A DNA stretch of 64,000 nucleotides from Clostridia bacterium (GTDB lineage Bacteria > Bacillota > Clostridia > Oscillospirales > Acutalibacteraceae), in contig JAFTWW010000010.1 of NCBI GenBank assembly GCA_017465085.1, forward strand, positions 1 to 64,000, written 5' to 3'. The notes beneath the pieces are model-generated. The model searched no databases. It was not told the origin of the DNA and saw nothing but the letters and a program-made list of their open reading frames with translations. How positions within the stretch are numbered: position 1 is the stretch's first letter; each line of letters opens with the position of its first letter. Below are positions 1-9,535 of this stretch, piece by piece. A program made the translations under genes and the position numbers.

Positions 1-1
1 A

Positions 2-2716
2 TCAAATGCCTGCAACGAATCGTTTAAGTATGTCAAGGGTGATTATGTTGCTCATCTTGATGCTGATGATTTATGGGATCCTGAAAAAATTGAAAAGCAG
101 GTTGCTTTTTTAGAGAAACATTCAGAGTATGGCGCTTGCTTTTCTTATGCGGAAATAATTGATGAAAATGGTAATATTGCCGATGAACGCTATGATTATT
201 TTAGAAATATATACGCCTTTGAAAATCGATCTCAAGCACAAATTCTCAGACACTTTTTCGATCACGCCAACAAGCTGTGCCACCCCAGTTCTGTTATTAG
301 AACTGAAATAATAAATAAGCTTGGCAAACACGATACCTCTTTGCAAATTCTGCACGATTTCGATTATTGGATGCGTCTTATAATAATATGTCCCATATAT
401 GTTTATCCTGAGCCGCTTACGCTTGTAAGGCGCCACAACGATAACAATAGCGAAATGTCGAATGAAGATTGGATAGGACACGATACAGAACTTGTAAGAT
501 TGATTTATAAATCAATTTGTTCTTGCCCAGATGAACTTTTTCTTAACGCTTTTGAAGATAAACTCATCTTAAATGGTAAGCATTCTCACGAAGAAGTTGA
601 GTTAGAAAAAGCTTTTTTGTTGCTTGAGGGCACCTTGACTTTTAAGGGGAATCCCGTTTTAGGACTTGATAAGTTTGCAGAACTTTTTGCCGATGAAGAA
701 TATATAAAGCTCGCGAAGGAAAAGTTCGATTTTACTACAAGAGATCTATATAAAATACAAACAAAGCAGGCTTATTTCAGTCCGGCTAAGCATGCAAATC
801 TTATTGAAGAGTTTATTACAACAACTGCTTGCGCTCAAAATGCTTCCGCTAATATAAAAATGCAAAATGCTACCATCAATAATTTTGGTAGCAGTACAAG
901 CAGTTTTACGATAGACTGTTTAATCCGTTTTTTGCGCCGATATAGAATTACTCGCGGTTTATTGAAATTAATTAAGCTGATATTAACTATCAGACCTCGA
1001 AATATCCTTTTACGTATTAAAAAGATTTTTTCGAAGCCTAGCAAAATTCACCGTTATCATATTACTCAATCAGAAAAAAAGTACCAAGCATCATATAAAT
1101 TTGATAAGCATATTAAGTTCAGTATTCTTGTTCCATTATATAATACACCCAAGAAGTATCTAATTGATATGATTGAATCTGTCAAATCTCAAACATATTC
1201 GGATTGGGAATTATGTCTCGCGGACGGTAGCGACACTAATCATAATTATGTGTCTAAAATTTGTACCAAACTTGCCCGTCGTGATTGTAGAATTAAATAT
1301 AAAAAGCTTGATGATAATTTCGGTATTTCCGAAAATACTAATGCTTGTATTGATTTGGCTTCCGGTGATTATATTGCCCTGTTTGATCACGATGATTTGT
1401 TGCATCCATCTGCATTATTTGAGATAATGCAAGCGATTTCTGAATGTGGTGCTCAATTCATTTATACTGATGAAGCTACCTTTGTGGGCGACAATACAGA
1501 AAAAGTAGTTAATTATCACTTTAAACCTGATTTTTCACCTGATACACTTCGATCATATAATTATATTTGCCATTTTTCTGTTTTTTCCAAAGAGCTTTTA
1601 GATCAAGTTGGAAAATTCAGATCTGAGTGCGATGGAAGTCAGGATTATGATTTAATTTTAAGACTTACCGAAAAAGCAAATATTGTCTATCACATACCTA
1701 AGATTCTATATTATTGGCGTGCTCATCCGCTTTCAGTTGCATCCACAGCATCAGCTAAACCGTATGTTGTAGATGCAGCTAAAAAAGCTATTAGCGATCA
1801 TCTCGATAGGGTTGGGCTCAAAGGCGAAGTACTTAATTCCTACGCTCCTACTACCTATAAGATCAAATATGAAATTGATGGAAAACCTTTAATTTCTATC
1901 ATAATACCAAATAAAGATCATATCGTTGATCTTAAGAGATGCATTGACTCTATATATGCGAAGAGCACATATGAAAATTTTGAAATCATTGTAATAGAGA
2001 ACAACAGTAAAGATATTGCCACCTTTGAATATTATAAAGCGTTACAGTTTGCTCACGATAATCTTCGGGTTATATATTGGAAAGATGAGTTTAATTATTC
2101 TGCAATTAATAATTTTGCTGCGACCTTTGCTGAGGGTGAATACATTTTATTACTTAATAATGACATTGAAATTATTTCATCGCAGTGGATTGAGGAAATG
2201 CTTATGTTTGCTCAAAGGGAAGATGTCGGTGCAGTCGGCGCTAAACTTTATTATCCTGACGATACTGTTCAGCATGCAGGTGTAATTCTCGGTATCGGAG
2301 GGGTAGCAGGGCACTCACATAAATATTTCAATCGCAATGATTACGGATATGCATCACGTCTTACTATAGCTCAAAATCTCTCTGCATGCACCGCCGCCTG
2401 CCTTTTGATGAAAAAATCTGTATTTGAGGAAGTTGGCGGTCTTGATGAAAAATTCAAGGTAGCATTTAACGACGTTGATTTATGTATGAAAATTCGCAAG
2501 GCGGGATATTTAATTATCTATACACCATATGCCGAGCTTTATCATTATGAATCAATAAGTAGGGGAGCTGAAGATTCTCCTGAAAAAATTAAACGCTTCA
2601 ATTCTGAGATTGATTTGTTCCTTAGTAAATGGGACGATGAGTTAGAACGTGGCGACCCGTATTATAACCAAAATCTGACCCTTAAATTTGAAAATTTTTC
2701 AATTAAAGAAGAATAA
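2..2716 (+). CDS. Multidomain family 2 glycosyltransferase, 5' end outside window
   Basis: The frame is open from base 2, so the start codon lies upstream of the window; 904 codons are visible. Three GT-A/GT2 units can be seen. The first, partial unit has a DADD metal-binding motif near residue 20. The second begins near residue 372 (ILVPLYNTP) with DHDD near residue 461. The third begins near residue 632 (SIIIPNKDH) with NND near residue 717 and a later NDVDLCMK motif. Such proteins transfer sugars from nucleotide-sugars onto cell-surface glycans such as rhamnan, capsule or wall polysaccharide, on the cytoplasmic face. No transmembrane segment is evident. An intrinsic terminator follows directly. 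Acceptor and donor cannot be told from sequence. Confidence 0.9.
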   Translation, partial: SNACNESFKYVKGDYVAHLDADDLWDPEKIEKQVAFLEKHSEYGACFSYAEIIDENGNIADERYDYFRNIYAFENRSQAQILRHFFDHANKLCHPSSVIRTEIINKLGKHDTSLQILHDFDYWMRLIIICPIYVYPEPLTLVRRHNDNNSEMSNEDWIGHDTELVRLIYKSICSCPDELFLNAFEDKLILNGKHSHEEVELEKAFLLLEGTLTFKGNPVLGLDKFAELFADEEYIKLAKEKFDFTTRDLYKIQTKQAYFSPAKHANLIEEFITTTACAQNASANIKMQNATINNFGSSTSSFTIDCLIRFLRRYRITRGLLKLIKLILTIRPRNILLRIKKIFSKPSKIHRYHITQSEKKYQASYKFDKHIKFSILVPLYNTPKKYLIDMIESVKSQTYSDWELCLADGSDTNHNYVSKICTKLARRDCRIKYKKLDDNFGISENTNACIDLASGDYIALFDHDDLLHPSALFEIMQAISECGAQFIYTDEATFVGDNTEKVVNYHFKPDFSPDTLRSYNYICHFSVFSKELLDQVGKFRSECDGSQDYDLILRLTEKANIVYHIPKILYYWRAHPLSVASTASAKPYVVDAAKKAISDHLDRVGLKGEVLNSYAPTTYKIKYEIDGKPLISIIIPNKDHIVDLKRCIDSIYAKSTYENFEIIVIENNSKDIATFEYYKALQFAHDNLRVIYWKDEFNYSAINNFAATFAEGEYILLLNNDIEIISSQWIEEMLMFAQREDVGAVGAKLYYPDDTVQHAGVILGIGGVAGHSHKYFNRNDYGYASRLTIAQNLSACTAACLLMKKSVFEEVGGLDEKFKVAFNDVDLCMKIRKAGYLIIYTPYAELYHYESISRGAEDSPEKIKRFNSEIDLFLSKWDDELERGDPYYNQNLTLKFENFSIKEE

Positions 2717-2726
2717 ATAGATTTTT

Positions 2727-2769
2727 AATATTGGTTTTTGCATTTTTTTGCAAAAACCAATATTTTTTT
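2727..2769 (+). terminator. Intrinsic terminator of the glycosyltransferase gene
   Basis: A 15-bp inverted repeat (arms 2727-2741 and 2750-2764) is followed by a run of T residues. It sits 10 nt after the stop codon of the glycosyltransferase gene. Confidence 0.9.
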
Positions 2770-2770
2770 G

Positions 2771-2799
2771 TTTACTTTTTAACAATCTAGTGTTATTAT
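2771..2799 (+). promoter_or_regulatory. Sigma-A-type promoter of nifJ
   Basis: TTTACT (2771-2776), 17-nt spacer, TATTAT (2794-2799). It leaves a leader of about 60 nt with a strong AGGAGG ribosome-binding site at 2851-2856. Confidence 0.65.
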
Positions 2800-2865
2800 A
2801 TATCTGTATGAGGTTGTCCAAGTTAGGATTTCTCGCACATTATTATTTTTAGGAGGAATTTTTCC

Positions 2866-5800
2866 ATGGCCAGAAAATTCAAGACGATGGACGGTAATAA
2901 CGCCGCTGCTCATGTATCCTATGCGTTTACTGAAGTAGCAGGTATTTATCCTATTACCCCGTCCAGCCCTATGGCAGACTATGTTGATCAGTGGTCCGCA
3001 CAGGGTCTTAAAAACATTTTCGGCACAACAGTAAAGGTTGCCGAAATGCAGTCCGAAGCAGGTGCTGCAGGTACAGTTCACGGTTCATTAGCAGCCGGTG
3101 CTCTTACCACCACCTATACCGCTTCTCAGGGACTTTTGCTTATGATCCCCAATATGTATAAGATTGCCGGTGAGTTATTACCATGCGTGTTCCACGTATC
3201 TGCACGCTGTGTTGCTTCTCACGCTCTTAACATTTTCGGTGACCATTCAGACGTATATGCTTGCCGTCAGACCGGTTTTGCTATGCTTGCTGAAACAAAT
3301 ACTCAGGAAGTTATGGATTTAGGCGCCGTTGCTCACCTTGCTACCATAAAGAGCAGAGTACCTTTCATCAACTTTTTTGATGGTTTCCGCACTTCTCACG
3401 AAATCCAGAAGATTCAGGTTTGGGATTTTGAGGATCTTAAGGAAATGTGCGATATGGATGCAGTTGCTGCTTTCCGTAAGCGCGCCCTTAACCCCGAGCA
3501 TCCCGTTATGCGCGGTTCCCACGAGAACGGAGATATCTTCTTCCAGCACAGAGAGGCCTGCAACAAGTATTATGATGCAGTTCCCACTATTGTTGAAGAA
3601 TATATGGATAAGGTTAATGCTAAGCTTGGCACTAACTATAAGCTCTTTAACTACTATGGCGCTGAGGATGCAGAGCGTGTAATTATCGCTATGGGCTCCG
3701 TTTGCGATGTTGCTGAAGAGGTTATTGATTATCTTAACGCTATGGGTGAGAAGGTAGGTCTTGTTAAGGTTAGACTTTATCGTCCTTTCTCTGCTGAAAA
3801 GTTAGTGGAAGCTATCCCTGCTACTACCAAGAAGATTGCTGTTCTTGACAGAACTAAGGAACCCGGCTCTCTCGGCGAACCCCTATATCTTGATGTTGTT
3901 GCCGCTCTTGCTGCTACCGGCAGAAAGATTGATGCCGTTGTTGGCGGTCGTTACGGCCTTGGCTCCAAGGATACTCCTCCTTCAAGCATTTTTGCTGTAT
4001 ATAAAGAACTGGCTAAGGATGCTCCTAAGCATAACTTTACAATGGGTATCAACGATGATGTTACCAACCTTTCTCTTCCCGAGGAAGAGGCTCCCAACAC
4101 CGCAGCAGAAGGCACTATTGAGTGCAAGTTCTGGGGTCTTGGCGGTGACGGTACCGTTGGTGCTAATAAAGACTCTATAAAGATTATCGGTGACCATACC
4201 GATAAGTATGTTCAGGCTTACTTCCAGTATGACTCTAAGAAGACCGGCGGTATCACCATTTCTCACCTTCGTTTCGGTGATAAGCCCATTAAGAGCCCCT
4301 ACTATATCAATAAGGCTGACTTCGTTGCTTGCCACAACCCCTCTTATGTAATTAAGGGTTACAAGATGGTTAACGATGTTAAGCCCGGCGGTGTATTCCT
4401 TATCAACTGCCAGTGGTCTGCCGAAGAGCTTGATAAGCATATGCCTGCAGAGGCTAAGCGTTATATTGCTAAGAACAATATTCAGCTTTATACCGTTAAT
4501 GCTATTGACCTGGCAGCCCAAATCGGTCTTGGCAAGCGTACCAACACCGTTTTACAGTCTGCTTTCTTCTCACTTTCTAAGGTTCTTCCTGCTGAGGATG
4601 CTATTGCATACATGAAGGAAAAAGCCCAGAAGTTTATGAAGAAGGGTAAAGAAATCGTTGAAATGAACGAAAAGGCTATCGATGCAGGCGCAACCGCTTA
4701 TGTTAAGATTGATGTTCCTAGCAGTTGGGCCGATGCTGTTGATGAGGTTAAGGCAGGGGAGGATACTTCTGCTTCCAAGCTCGTTAAGATGGTAGATAAT
4801 ATCATGAAGCCCGTTGGCCTTATGAACGGTGATTCTCTGCCTGTTTCCGCATTTATGGACCATGCAGACGGTACCTTCGAGCAGGGCGCATCCGCTTATG
4901 AAAAGCGTGGCGTTGCTGTTATGGTTCCCGAGTGGAATAATGAAACCTGTATCGGTTGTAACAAGTGCGCATTCGTTTGCCCCCACGCTACAATCCGTCC
5001 CTTTGCTTTGTCTGATGAAGAGAAGGCTGCTGCTCCCGAAAATATGAAGGTTGCAGTTAAGGAGAAGCTCGTTACCAATAAGGGTTACTCCTATGTTATG
5101 ACCGTTTCTCCCCTTGATTGTATGGGATGCGGCGTATGTATAGGCGAATGTCCCACCAACTCTCTTAAGATGGTTCCTCAGGAATCTCAGCTTAAGGAGC
5201 AGGATGTATTTGATTACTGCGTAGCTAACGTTACCGAGAAGGAAGGCGTTGCTACCGATGCTAACGTTATCACATCTCAGTTTAAGAAGCCTTTACTTGA
5301 GTTCTCAGGCTCCTGCGCAGGTTGTGCTGAAACTGCTTATGCACGTCTTGTAACTCAGCTCTTTGGTGATAGAATGTATATCTCCAACGCTACCGGTTGT
5401 TCGTCAATCTGGGGCGGTCCCGCTGCAACATCTCCTTACACCGTTAACGCTGATGGCCACGGTCCTGCTTGGGCTAACTCACTCTTTGAGGATAATGCTG
5501 AGCACGGCTACGGTATGTTCCTCGGTCAGAGAGCTATCCGCGAGCGTTTAATTGATGATGTTAAGGGCATTGTAGCTTCCGATAAGTGCTCTGCTGATGT
5601 TAAGGCTGCAGGTGAAGAGTATCTTGCTACCGTTAATGACGGTGATAAGAATACCGCCGCTTCTAACGCTTTAGTTGCCGCTATCGAAAAGGCAGGCGCT
5701 AACTGCGAGCTCTGCAAGGATGTTCTTGATAACAAGGAATACCTCTCCAAGAAGAGCGTATGGATCTTCGGTGGTGACGGTTGGGCATACGATATCGGCT

Positions 5801-6291
5801 TCGGCGGTGTTGACCACGTTCTTGCTGCCGGCAACGATGTAAACATCATGGTATTTGATACCGAGGTTTACTCCAATACCGGTGGTCAGGCTTCTAAGGC
5901 CTCCAACATCGGTCAGGTTGCTCAGTTCGCTGCAGCAGGTAAGGCTATCGCTAAGAAGAGCCTTGCTGAAATTGCAATGTCATACGGCTACGTATATGTT
6001 GCACAGATTGCTATGGGCGCTGATATGAATCAGACTCTTAAGGCTATCAAGGAAGCCGAAGCATACAATGGTCCTTCCATCGTTATTTGCTATGCTCCTT
6101 GCGAAATGCACTCTATTAAGGGTGGTATGGTTAACTGCCAGAAAGAAATGAAGAAGGCTGTTGCCTGCGGTTATTGGGATATGTTCCGTTATAACCCTGC
6201 TCTTAAGGCAGAAGGCAAGAATCCCTTCAGTCTAGATAGTAAGCCTGCTACCGAGGATTACCGTGAGTTTATCCTCAACGAAGCTCGTTAA
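2866..6291 (+). CDS. nifJ: Pyruvate:ferredoxin (flavodoxin) oxidoreductase, ended early by an in-frame TAA
   Basis: Single-chain PFOR converts pyruvate and CoA to acetyl-CoA and CO2 with reduction of ferredoxin, a central step of clostridial fermentation in the cytoplasm. Two ferredoxin-type 4Fe-4S motifs are visible (Cys 695/698/701/705 and 752/755/758/762). The proximal cluster and TPP region has GSCAGCAET (Cys 817/820) and SNATGC, followed by GGDGWAYDIGFGG. AGGAGG lies 9 nt before ATG 2866. The frame stops at TAA 6289-6291 after 1141 residues. The same frame then continues for 38 codons with a typical PFOR C-terminus (SSLTRSFPERAEELFEQA) to TAA 6406-6408. Family members are about 1170-1180 residues and usually carry Tyr at the stop position. 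Codon use is strongly optimised, as expected for a highly expressed gene. Confidence 0.97.
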   Translation: MARKFKTMDGNNAAAHVSYAFTEVAGIYPITPSSPMADYVDQWSAQGLKNIFGTTVKVAEMQSEAGAAGTVHGSLAAGALTTTYTASQGLLLMIPNMYKIAGELLPCVFHVSARCVASHALNIFGDHSDVYACRQTGFAMLAETNTQEVMDLGAVAHLATIKSRVPFINFFDGFRTSHEIQKIQVWDFEDLKEMCDMDAVAAFRKRALNPEHPVMRGSHENGDIFFQHREACNKYYDAVPTIVEEYMDKVNAKLGTNYKLFNYYGAEDAERVIIAMGSVCDVAEEVIDYLNAMGEKVGLVKVRLYRPFSAEKLVEAIPATTKKIAVLDRTKEPGSLGEPLYLDVVAALAATGRKIDAVVGGRYGLGSKDTPPSSIFAVYKELAKDAPKHNFTMGINDDVTNLSLPEEEAPNTAAEGTIECKFWGLGGDGTVGANKDSIKIIGDHTDKYVQAYFQYDSKKTGGITISHLRFGDKPIKSPYYINKADFVACHNPSYVIKGYKMVNDVKPGGVFLINCQWSAEELDKHMPAEAKRYIAKNNIQLYTVNAIDLAAQIGLGKRTNTVLQSAFFSLSKVLPAEDAIAYMKEKAQKFMKKGKEIVEMNEKAIDAGATAYVKIDVPSSWADAVDEVKAGEDTSASKLVKMVDNIMKPVGLMNGDSLPVSAFMDHADGTFEQGASAYEKRGVAVMVPEWNNETCIGCNKCAFVCPHATIRPFALSDEEKAAAPENMKVAVKEKLVTNKGYSYVMTVSPLDCMGCGVCIGECPTNSLKMVPQESQLKEQDVFDYCVANVTEKEGVATDANVITSQFKKPLLEFSGSCAGCAETAYARLVTQLFGDRMYISNATGCSSIWGGPAATSPYTVNADGHGPAWANSLFEDNAEHGYGMFLGQRAIRERLIDDVKGIVASDKCSADVKAAGEEYLATVNDGDKNTAASNALVAAIEKAGANCELCKDVLDNKEYLSKKSVWIFGGDGWAYDIGFGGVDHVLAAGNDVNIMVFDTEVYSNTGGQASKASNIGQVAQFAAAGKAIAKKSLAEIAMSYGYVYVAQIAMGADMNQTLKAIKEAEAYNGPSIVICYAPCEMHSIKGGMVNCQKEMKKAVACGYWDMFRYNPALKAEGKNPFSLDSKPATEDYREFILNEAR

Positions 6292-6408
6292 TCTTCACTT
6301 ACCCGTTCGTTCCCCGAGCGTGCTGAGGAGCTCTTCGAGCAAGCAGCTAATGCTGCTAAGGCACGCCGTGCTCACCTTGAAAAGTTAGTTGAGCTTTACG
6401 GTAAATAA
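6289..6408 (+). other. nifJ: In-frame continuation of nifJ after the premature TAA
   Basis: From 6292 the nifJ frame reads on for 38 codons without interruption and encodes the expected PFOR C-terminal helices (ERAEELFEQAANAAKARRAH, then LEKLVELYGK). No ribosome-binding site, start codon or terminator separates it from the main frame, and the only intrinsic terminator comes after 6408. TAA stands where TAT or TAC (Tyr) is expected, so one base change restores a 1180-residue protein. Confidence 0.85.
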
Positions 6409-6421
6409 TTCCTAAAATGTT

Positions 6422-6455
6422 AAAGACTTCCGTCCCAAAAAGGCGGAAGTCTTTT
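6422..6455 (+). terminator. Intrinsic terminator after nifJ
   Basis: An 11-bp stem (AAAGACTTCCG at 6422-6432 pairing with 6444-6454) ends in TTTT. It lies after the extended nifJ frame rather than after the premature stop. Confidence 0.88.
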
Positions 6456-6523
6456 AATTTTCCTTAAATTTTTGATAAAACGAAAAATTTGTAATAATTT
6501 TGTAACTTTTTTTAATATAGCAC

Positions 6524-6552
6524 TTGAAAAAAATGCTCGTATTGTGTAAAAT
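6524..6552 (+). promoter_or_regulatory. Sigma-A-type promoter of the PucR-family gene
   Basis: TTGAAA (6524-6529), 17-nt spacer, TAAAAT (6547-6552), about 40 nt upstream of the chosen start. Confidence 0.7.
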
Positions 6553-6594
6553 AGATATGTATATATAAAATAAATATATAGGATGTGCGAAAAA

Positions 6595-7671
6595 ATGTCA
6601 AACCGTATTTTCCAGAGCGTAGTTCAGCAGATGAAAGAGGTAGTGGATAAGACCTTCGGTGTTGTTGATGAAAATTATACCGTAATTGCTTGTAGCGATC
6701 AGAGCAAGAGGGGAGAGCAGATGCTCATTAACCGCTTCTCCGATGATGGTGCGTTTACCTCCTTCGGTTATTCCTTCAGAGCTATAAACGATGGTCACAA
6801 TAGAGATTATTATGTTTTTGTTGAGGGCGATGATGTTATTTCGGGTAGATATGCCGCTATTATTGCAGTTGCTCTTACTAATATCAAGTATTATGATGAT
6901 GAAAAACACGATCGCAGTAATTTTGTTAAGAATATCATTCTTGATAACATTCTTATCGGTGATATATATCTTAAGGCCCGTGAACTTCATTTTAACAGCG
7001 ATGTAAATAGAGTTGTTATCCTTATCCGAAACGCTGAGCCTAACGATATCTCTGTATTTAGTGTTCTTCAGAATCTTTTCCAGGAAAAGACCAAGGATTT
7101 CTTAATCAACATAAATGAAACCGATATTGCTCTTGTAAAAGAAACCGATCATGATATCGTTTCCAAGAACATTGAGGAATTGGCGTCAACTATCGCTGAT
7201 ACAGTTTCTGCAGAGTGCTATTCTAAGGTTAATATCGGCATTGGTACTATCGTCGATAATCTTAAAGAGCTTGCCCGTTCCTTTAAGGAAGCGCAGATTG
7301 CTCTTGAGGTTGGTAAGGTATTTGATACTGAAAAGAATATTATTTCCTACGATAATCTTGGTATTGCAAGGCTTATATATCAGTTGCCCACAACATTGTG
7401 CGAAACCTTCTTAAGAGAGGTATTCAAGCGTGGCTCTATTGATAGTCTTGATCAAGAAACCCTGTTTACTATTCAGCGTTTCTTTGAGAACAACCTCAAT
7501 GTTTCCGAAACATCAAGAAAGTTGTTTGTACATAGAAACACTTTAGTTTACAGACTTGAAAAGATTAAAAAGATTACCGGTCTTGATCTTCGTGAATTTG
7601 ACCACGCAATCATCTTTAGGATTGCTCTTATGGTTAACAAGTATCTTAAAAATACACCAATAAAATATTGA
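6595..7671 (+). CDS. PucR/CdaR-type transcriptional regulator
   Basis: A 358-residue cytoplasmic regulator. The C-terminus is a PucR-type helix-turn-helix (FFENNLNVSETSRKLFVHRN, then TLVYRLEKIKKITGLDL). The middle part (about residues 150-260) resembles the GGDEF-like domain of CdaR proteins; the N-terminus is a small sensory region without a recognised ligand motif. An ATG at 6583 is in frame, but the AGGA at 6580-6583 can only serve ATG 6595. The gene has its own promoter and lies between nifJ and ftsE, but neither neighbour proves a target. PucR proteins usually act as ligand-responsive activators of nearby metabolic genes; here the ligand is unknown. Confidence 0.8.
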   Translation: MSNRIFQSVVQQMKEVVDKTFGVVDENYTVIACSDQSKRGEQMLINRFSDDGAFTSFGYSFRAINDGHNRDYYVFVEGDDVISGRYAAIIAVALTNIKYYDDEKHDRSNFVKNIILDNILIGDIYLKARELHFNSDVNRVVILIRNAEPNDISVFSVLQNLFQEKTKDFLININETDIALVKETDHDIVSKNIEELASTIADTVSAECYSKVNIGIGTIVDNLKELARSFKEAQIALEVGKVFDTEKNIISYDNLGIARLIYQLPTTLCETFLREVFKRGSIDSLDQETLFTIQRFFENNLNVSETSRKLFVHRNTLVYRLEKIKKITGLDLREFDHAIIFRIALMVNKYLKNTPIKY

Positions 7672-7691
7672 TGAAAGAGTGATTTTTTCAA

Positions 7692-8414
7692 ATGCAAACT
7701 GATACATTTGAAATAAATAGAATATCGGATAAACCCGTTATTGAATTTAAGGGTGTATCCAAAACCTATGCCACGGGTACCCACGCTATAGAAGATGTTA
7801 ATATCCGCATAAACCGTGGCGAATTTGTTTTCGTGGTTGGCTCCTCGGGCGCAGGTAAAAGTACCTTTATGAAGCTTATTATGCGTGAAGAAAAGGCAAA
7901 TACGGGCACTGTTATGGTAAACGGTTTTAACCTTACCAAAATGACCCGTAATCAGATTCCTATGCTACGCAGAACAATGGGTATCGTGTTCCAGGATTTC
8001 CGCCTAATTCCCACTATGAATGTATTTGATAATGTGGCATTCGCGATGCGCGTTGTTGGCGCTTCCGATAAGGAAATTCGTTTGAAAGTACCTAAGGCTC
8101 TTAGTAAGGTTGGTCTTGGCGATAAAGCCCATTCCATGCCTATGCAGCTTTCGGGTGGCGAACAGCAAAGAGTTGGTCTTGCTCGCGCCCTTGTTAATTC
8201 GCCCGATCTTATCATTGCGGACGAGCCCACGGGTAACGTTGACCCCAATATGTCTTATGATATAGTATCTCTTTTAACCGAGATAAACAAGCGCGGCACC
8301 ACAATTCTTATGGTTACTCACGACCACAATCTCGTTCGTGATTTCCAGCACCGCGTAATTATGCTCGATTCGGGTAGAATTGTTGCAGATAATGCTGCAG
8401 GAGGTGCCGAATAA
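7692..8414 (+). CDS. ftsE: Cell division ATP-binding protein FtsE
   Basis: ABC-type ATPase of 240 residues that works with FtsX at the septal membrane to control peptidoglycan hydrolases during division. Walker A is GSSGAGKST, the signature is [13 protein letters not shown] and Walker B is [10 protein letters not shown]; the H-loop reads TILMVTHDH. FtsE is usually about 225-230 residues; the extra residues are an N-terminal extension before [10 protein letters not shown]. The stop codon overlaps the ftsX start by one base (TAATG), showing translational coupling. The next gene encodes the expected extracellular partner, an EnvC/PcsB-like M23 protein. Confidence 0.95.
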   Translation: MQTDTFEINRISDKPVIEFKGVSKTYATGTHAIEDVNIRINRGEFVFVVGSSGAGKSTFMKLIMREEKANTGTVMVNGFNLTKMTRNQIPMLRRTMGIVFQDFRLIPTMNVFDNVAFAMRVVGASDKEIRLKVPKALSKVGLGDKAHSMPMQLSGGEQQRVGLARALVNSPDLIIADEPTGNVDPNMSYDIVSLLTEINKRGTTILMVTHDHNLVRDFQHRVIMLDSGRIVADNAAGGAE

Positions 8415-9517
8415 TGAAAACTCGTAGTGTTAAATATTTAATCAAAGAGGGCATCTCTAATACTTGGGTTAATAGGTTGATGTCCTTAGCATCTATCGGT
8501 GTTCTTGTTGCTTGTATGGTTGTTATTGGCCTTGCTATTCTTATTTCTGAGAATGTTACTATGGCGCTTGGAAGACTCGAACAGCAGAATGTTGTTATGG
8601 TTTATATGAAGGACTATAACTGGGCTCTGTATGGCGATACAGAAAGGGAAGAAGAAACATCATCCGAGGAAACACCAGCCGATACTTCCTCTGATACTGT
8701 ATCGGGCGCTACAACGTCCGCAGATGATACTACCTCAACAGAAACGCCTGTGGACGATGGCTCTGATGAAAACGGAATTAAAGAAACCGATTATGTTATC
8801 CATAATGAAAAGGAAGCAAAAGATCTTTGTGATAAAATAGCGGCTCTTGAAAATGTTCAGGATGTTGAATATATTTCAAGTGATGCAGGTCTTGAAGCCG
8901 CAAAGGAAACTATGCTTCAAGGTCAGGCAGAATATTTCACCTTCCTTGATGATGAATTCGGCAACCCGATATCTGCCGCCGCTAAGGTCACCATGGTTAA
9001 TATGGATAAGTTTGAGGAAACCCTTCTGCAGATAGAACAGCTCGATGGTGTTGATACCATTCAGTCTAACAGTGATCTTGCGGATAAAATTAACGCCATC
9101 AAAAGCGGACTTACCGTTGCGGGTATAGCCATTATGGCAATTTTAATCGTTATTTCTCTCGTTATTGTTTCCAACACAATCCGCGTTACTATGTATAACA
9201 GAAAGCTCGAAATCAGTATTATGAAGGCCGTTGGCGCAACTGATGCTTTTATACGAATCCCCTTCATAGTAGAGGGTATGCTTATCGGCGTTGTTTCGGC
9301 ATTGATTTCGGAAGGATTGCTCTATTTCTGTTACCGCGTTGCTACCGAAGCAATCTCTACCACACTCGGAACAGGCGATATTATTGCCTTTGGCGATGTT
9401 GCATGGCAGTTACTTGCCATTTTCGTTGCTGTTGGTATTTTCTCGGGCGCACTTGGAAGCTTTATTATGATTGGCAAGTACCTTCGCAAAGAGGGAAGCG
9501 AATTTGCGGCAATTTAA
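8414..9517 (+). CDS. ftsX: Cell division protein FtsX with an enlarged extracellular loop
   Basis: Membrane partner of FtsE. One N-terminal transmembrane helix (about residues 22-45) is followed by a large extracellular domain and three C-terminal helices (about 235-265, 285-310 and 335-360). FtsX transmits ATPase state to extracellular hydrolase activators. Family members are about 300 residues; this one is 367, because residues about 73-127 form a Ser/Thr/Asp/Glu-rich low-complexity insert in the first extracellular loop. It starts at ATG 8414, overlapping ftsE by one base. The EnvC/PcsB-like gene follows 18 nt later. Confidence 0.94.
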   Translation: MKTRSVKYLIKEGISNTWVNRLMSLASIGVLVACMVVIGLAILISENVTMALGRLEQQNVVMVYMKDYNWALYGDTEREEETSSEETPADTSSDTVSGATTSADDTTSTETPVDDGSDENGIKETDYVIHNEKEAKDLCDKIAALENVQDVEYISSDAGLEAAKETMLQGQAEYFTFLDDEFGNPISAAAKVTMVNMDKFEETLLQIEQLDGVDTIQSNSDLADKINAIKSGLTVAGIAIMAILIVISLVIVSNTIRVTMYNRKLEISIMKAVGATDAFIRIPFIVEGMLIGVVSALISEGLLYFCYRVATEAISTTLGTGDIIAFGDVAWQLLAIFVAVGIFSGALGSFIMIGKYLRKEGSEFAAI

Positions 9518-9535
9518 TTAAAGTTAGGAATATTT

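Noticed and set aside
3982..4986. Long antisense frames inside nifJ
   Set aside because: Shadow frames produced by the biased codon use of nifJ; no start signals.
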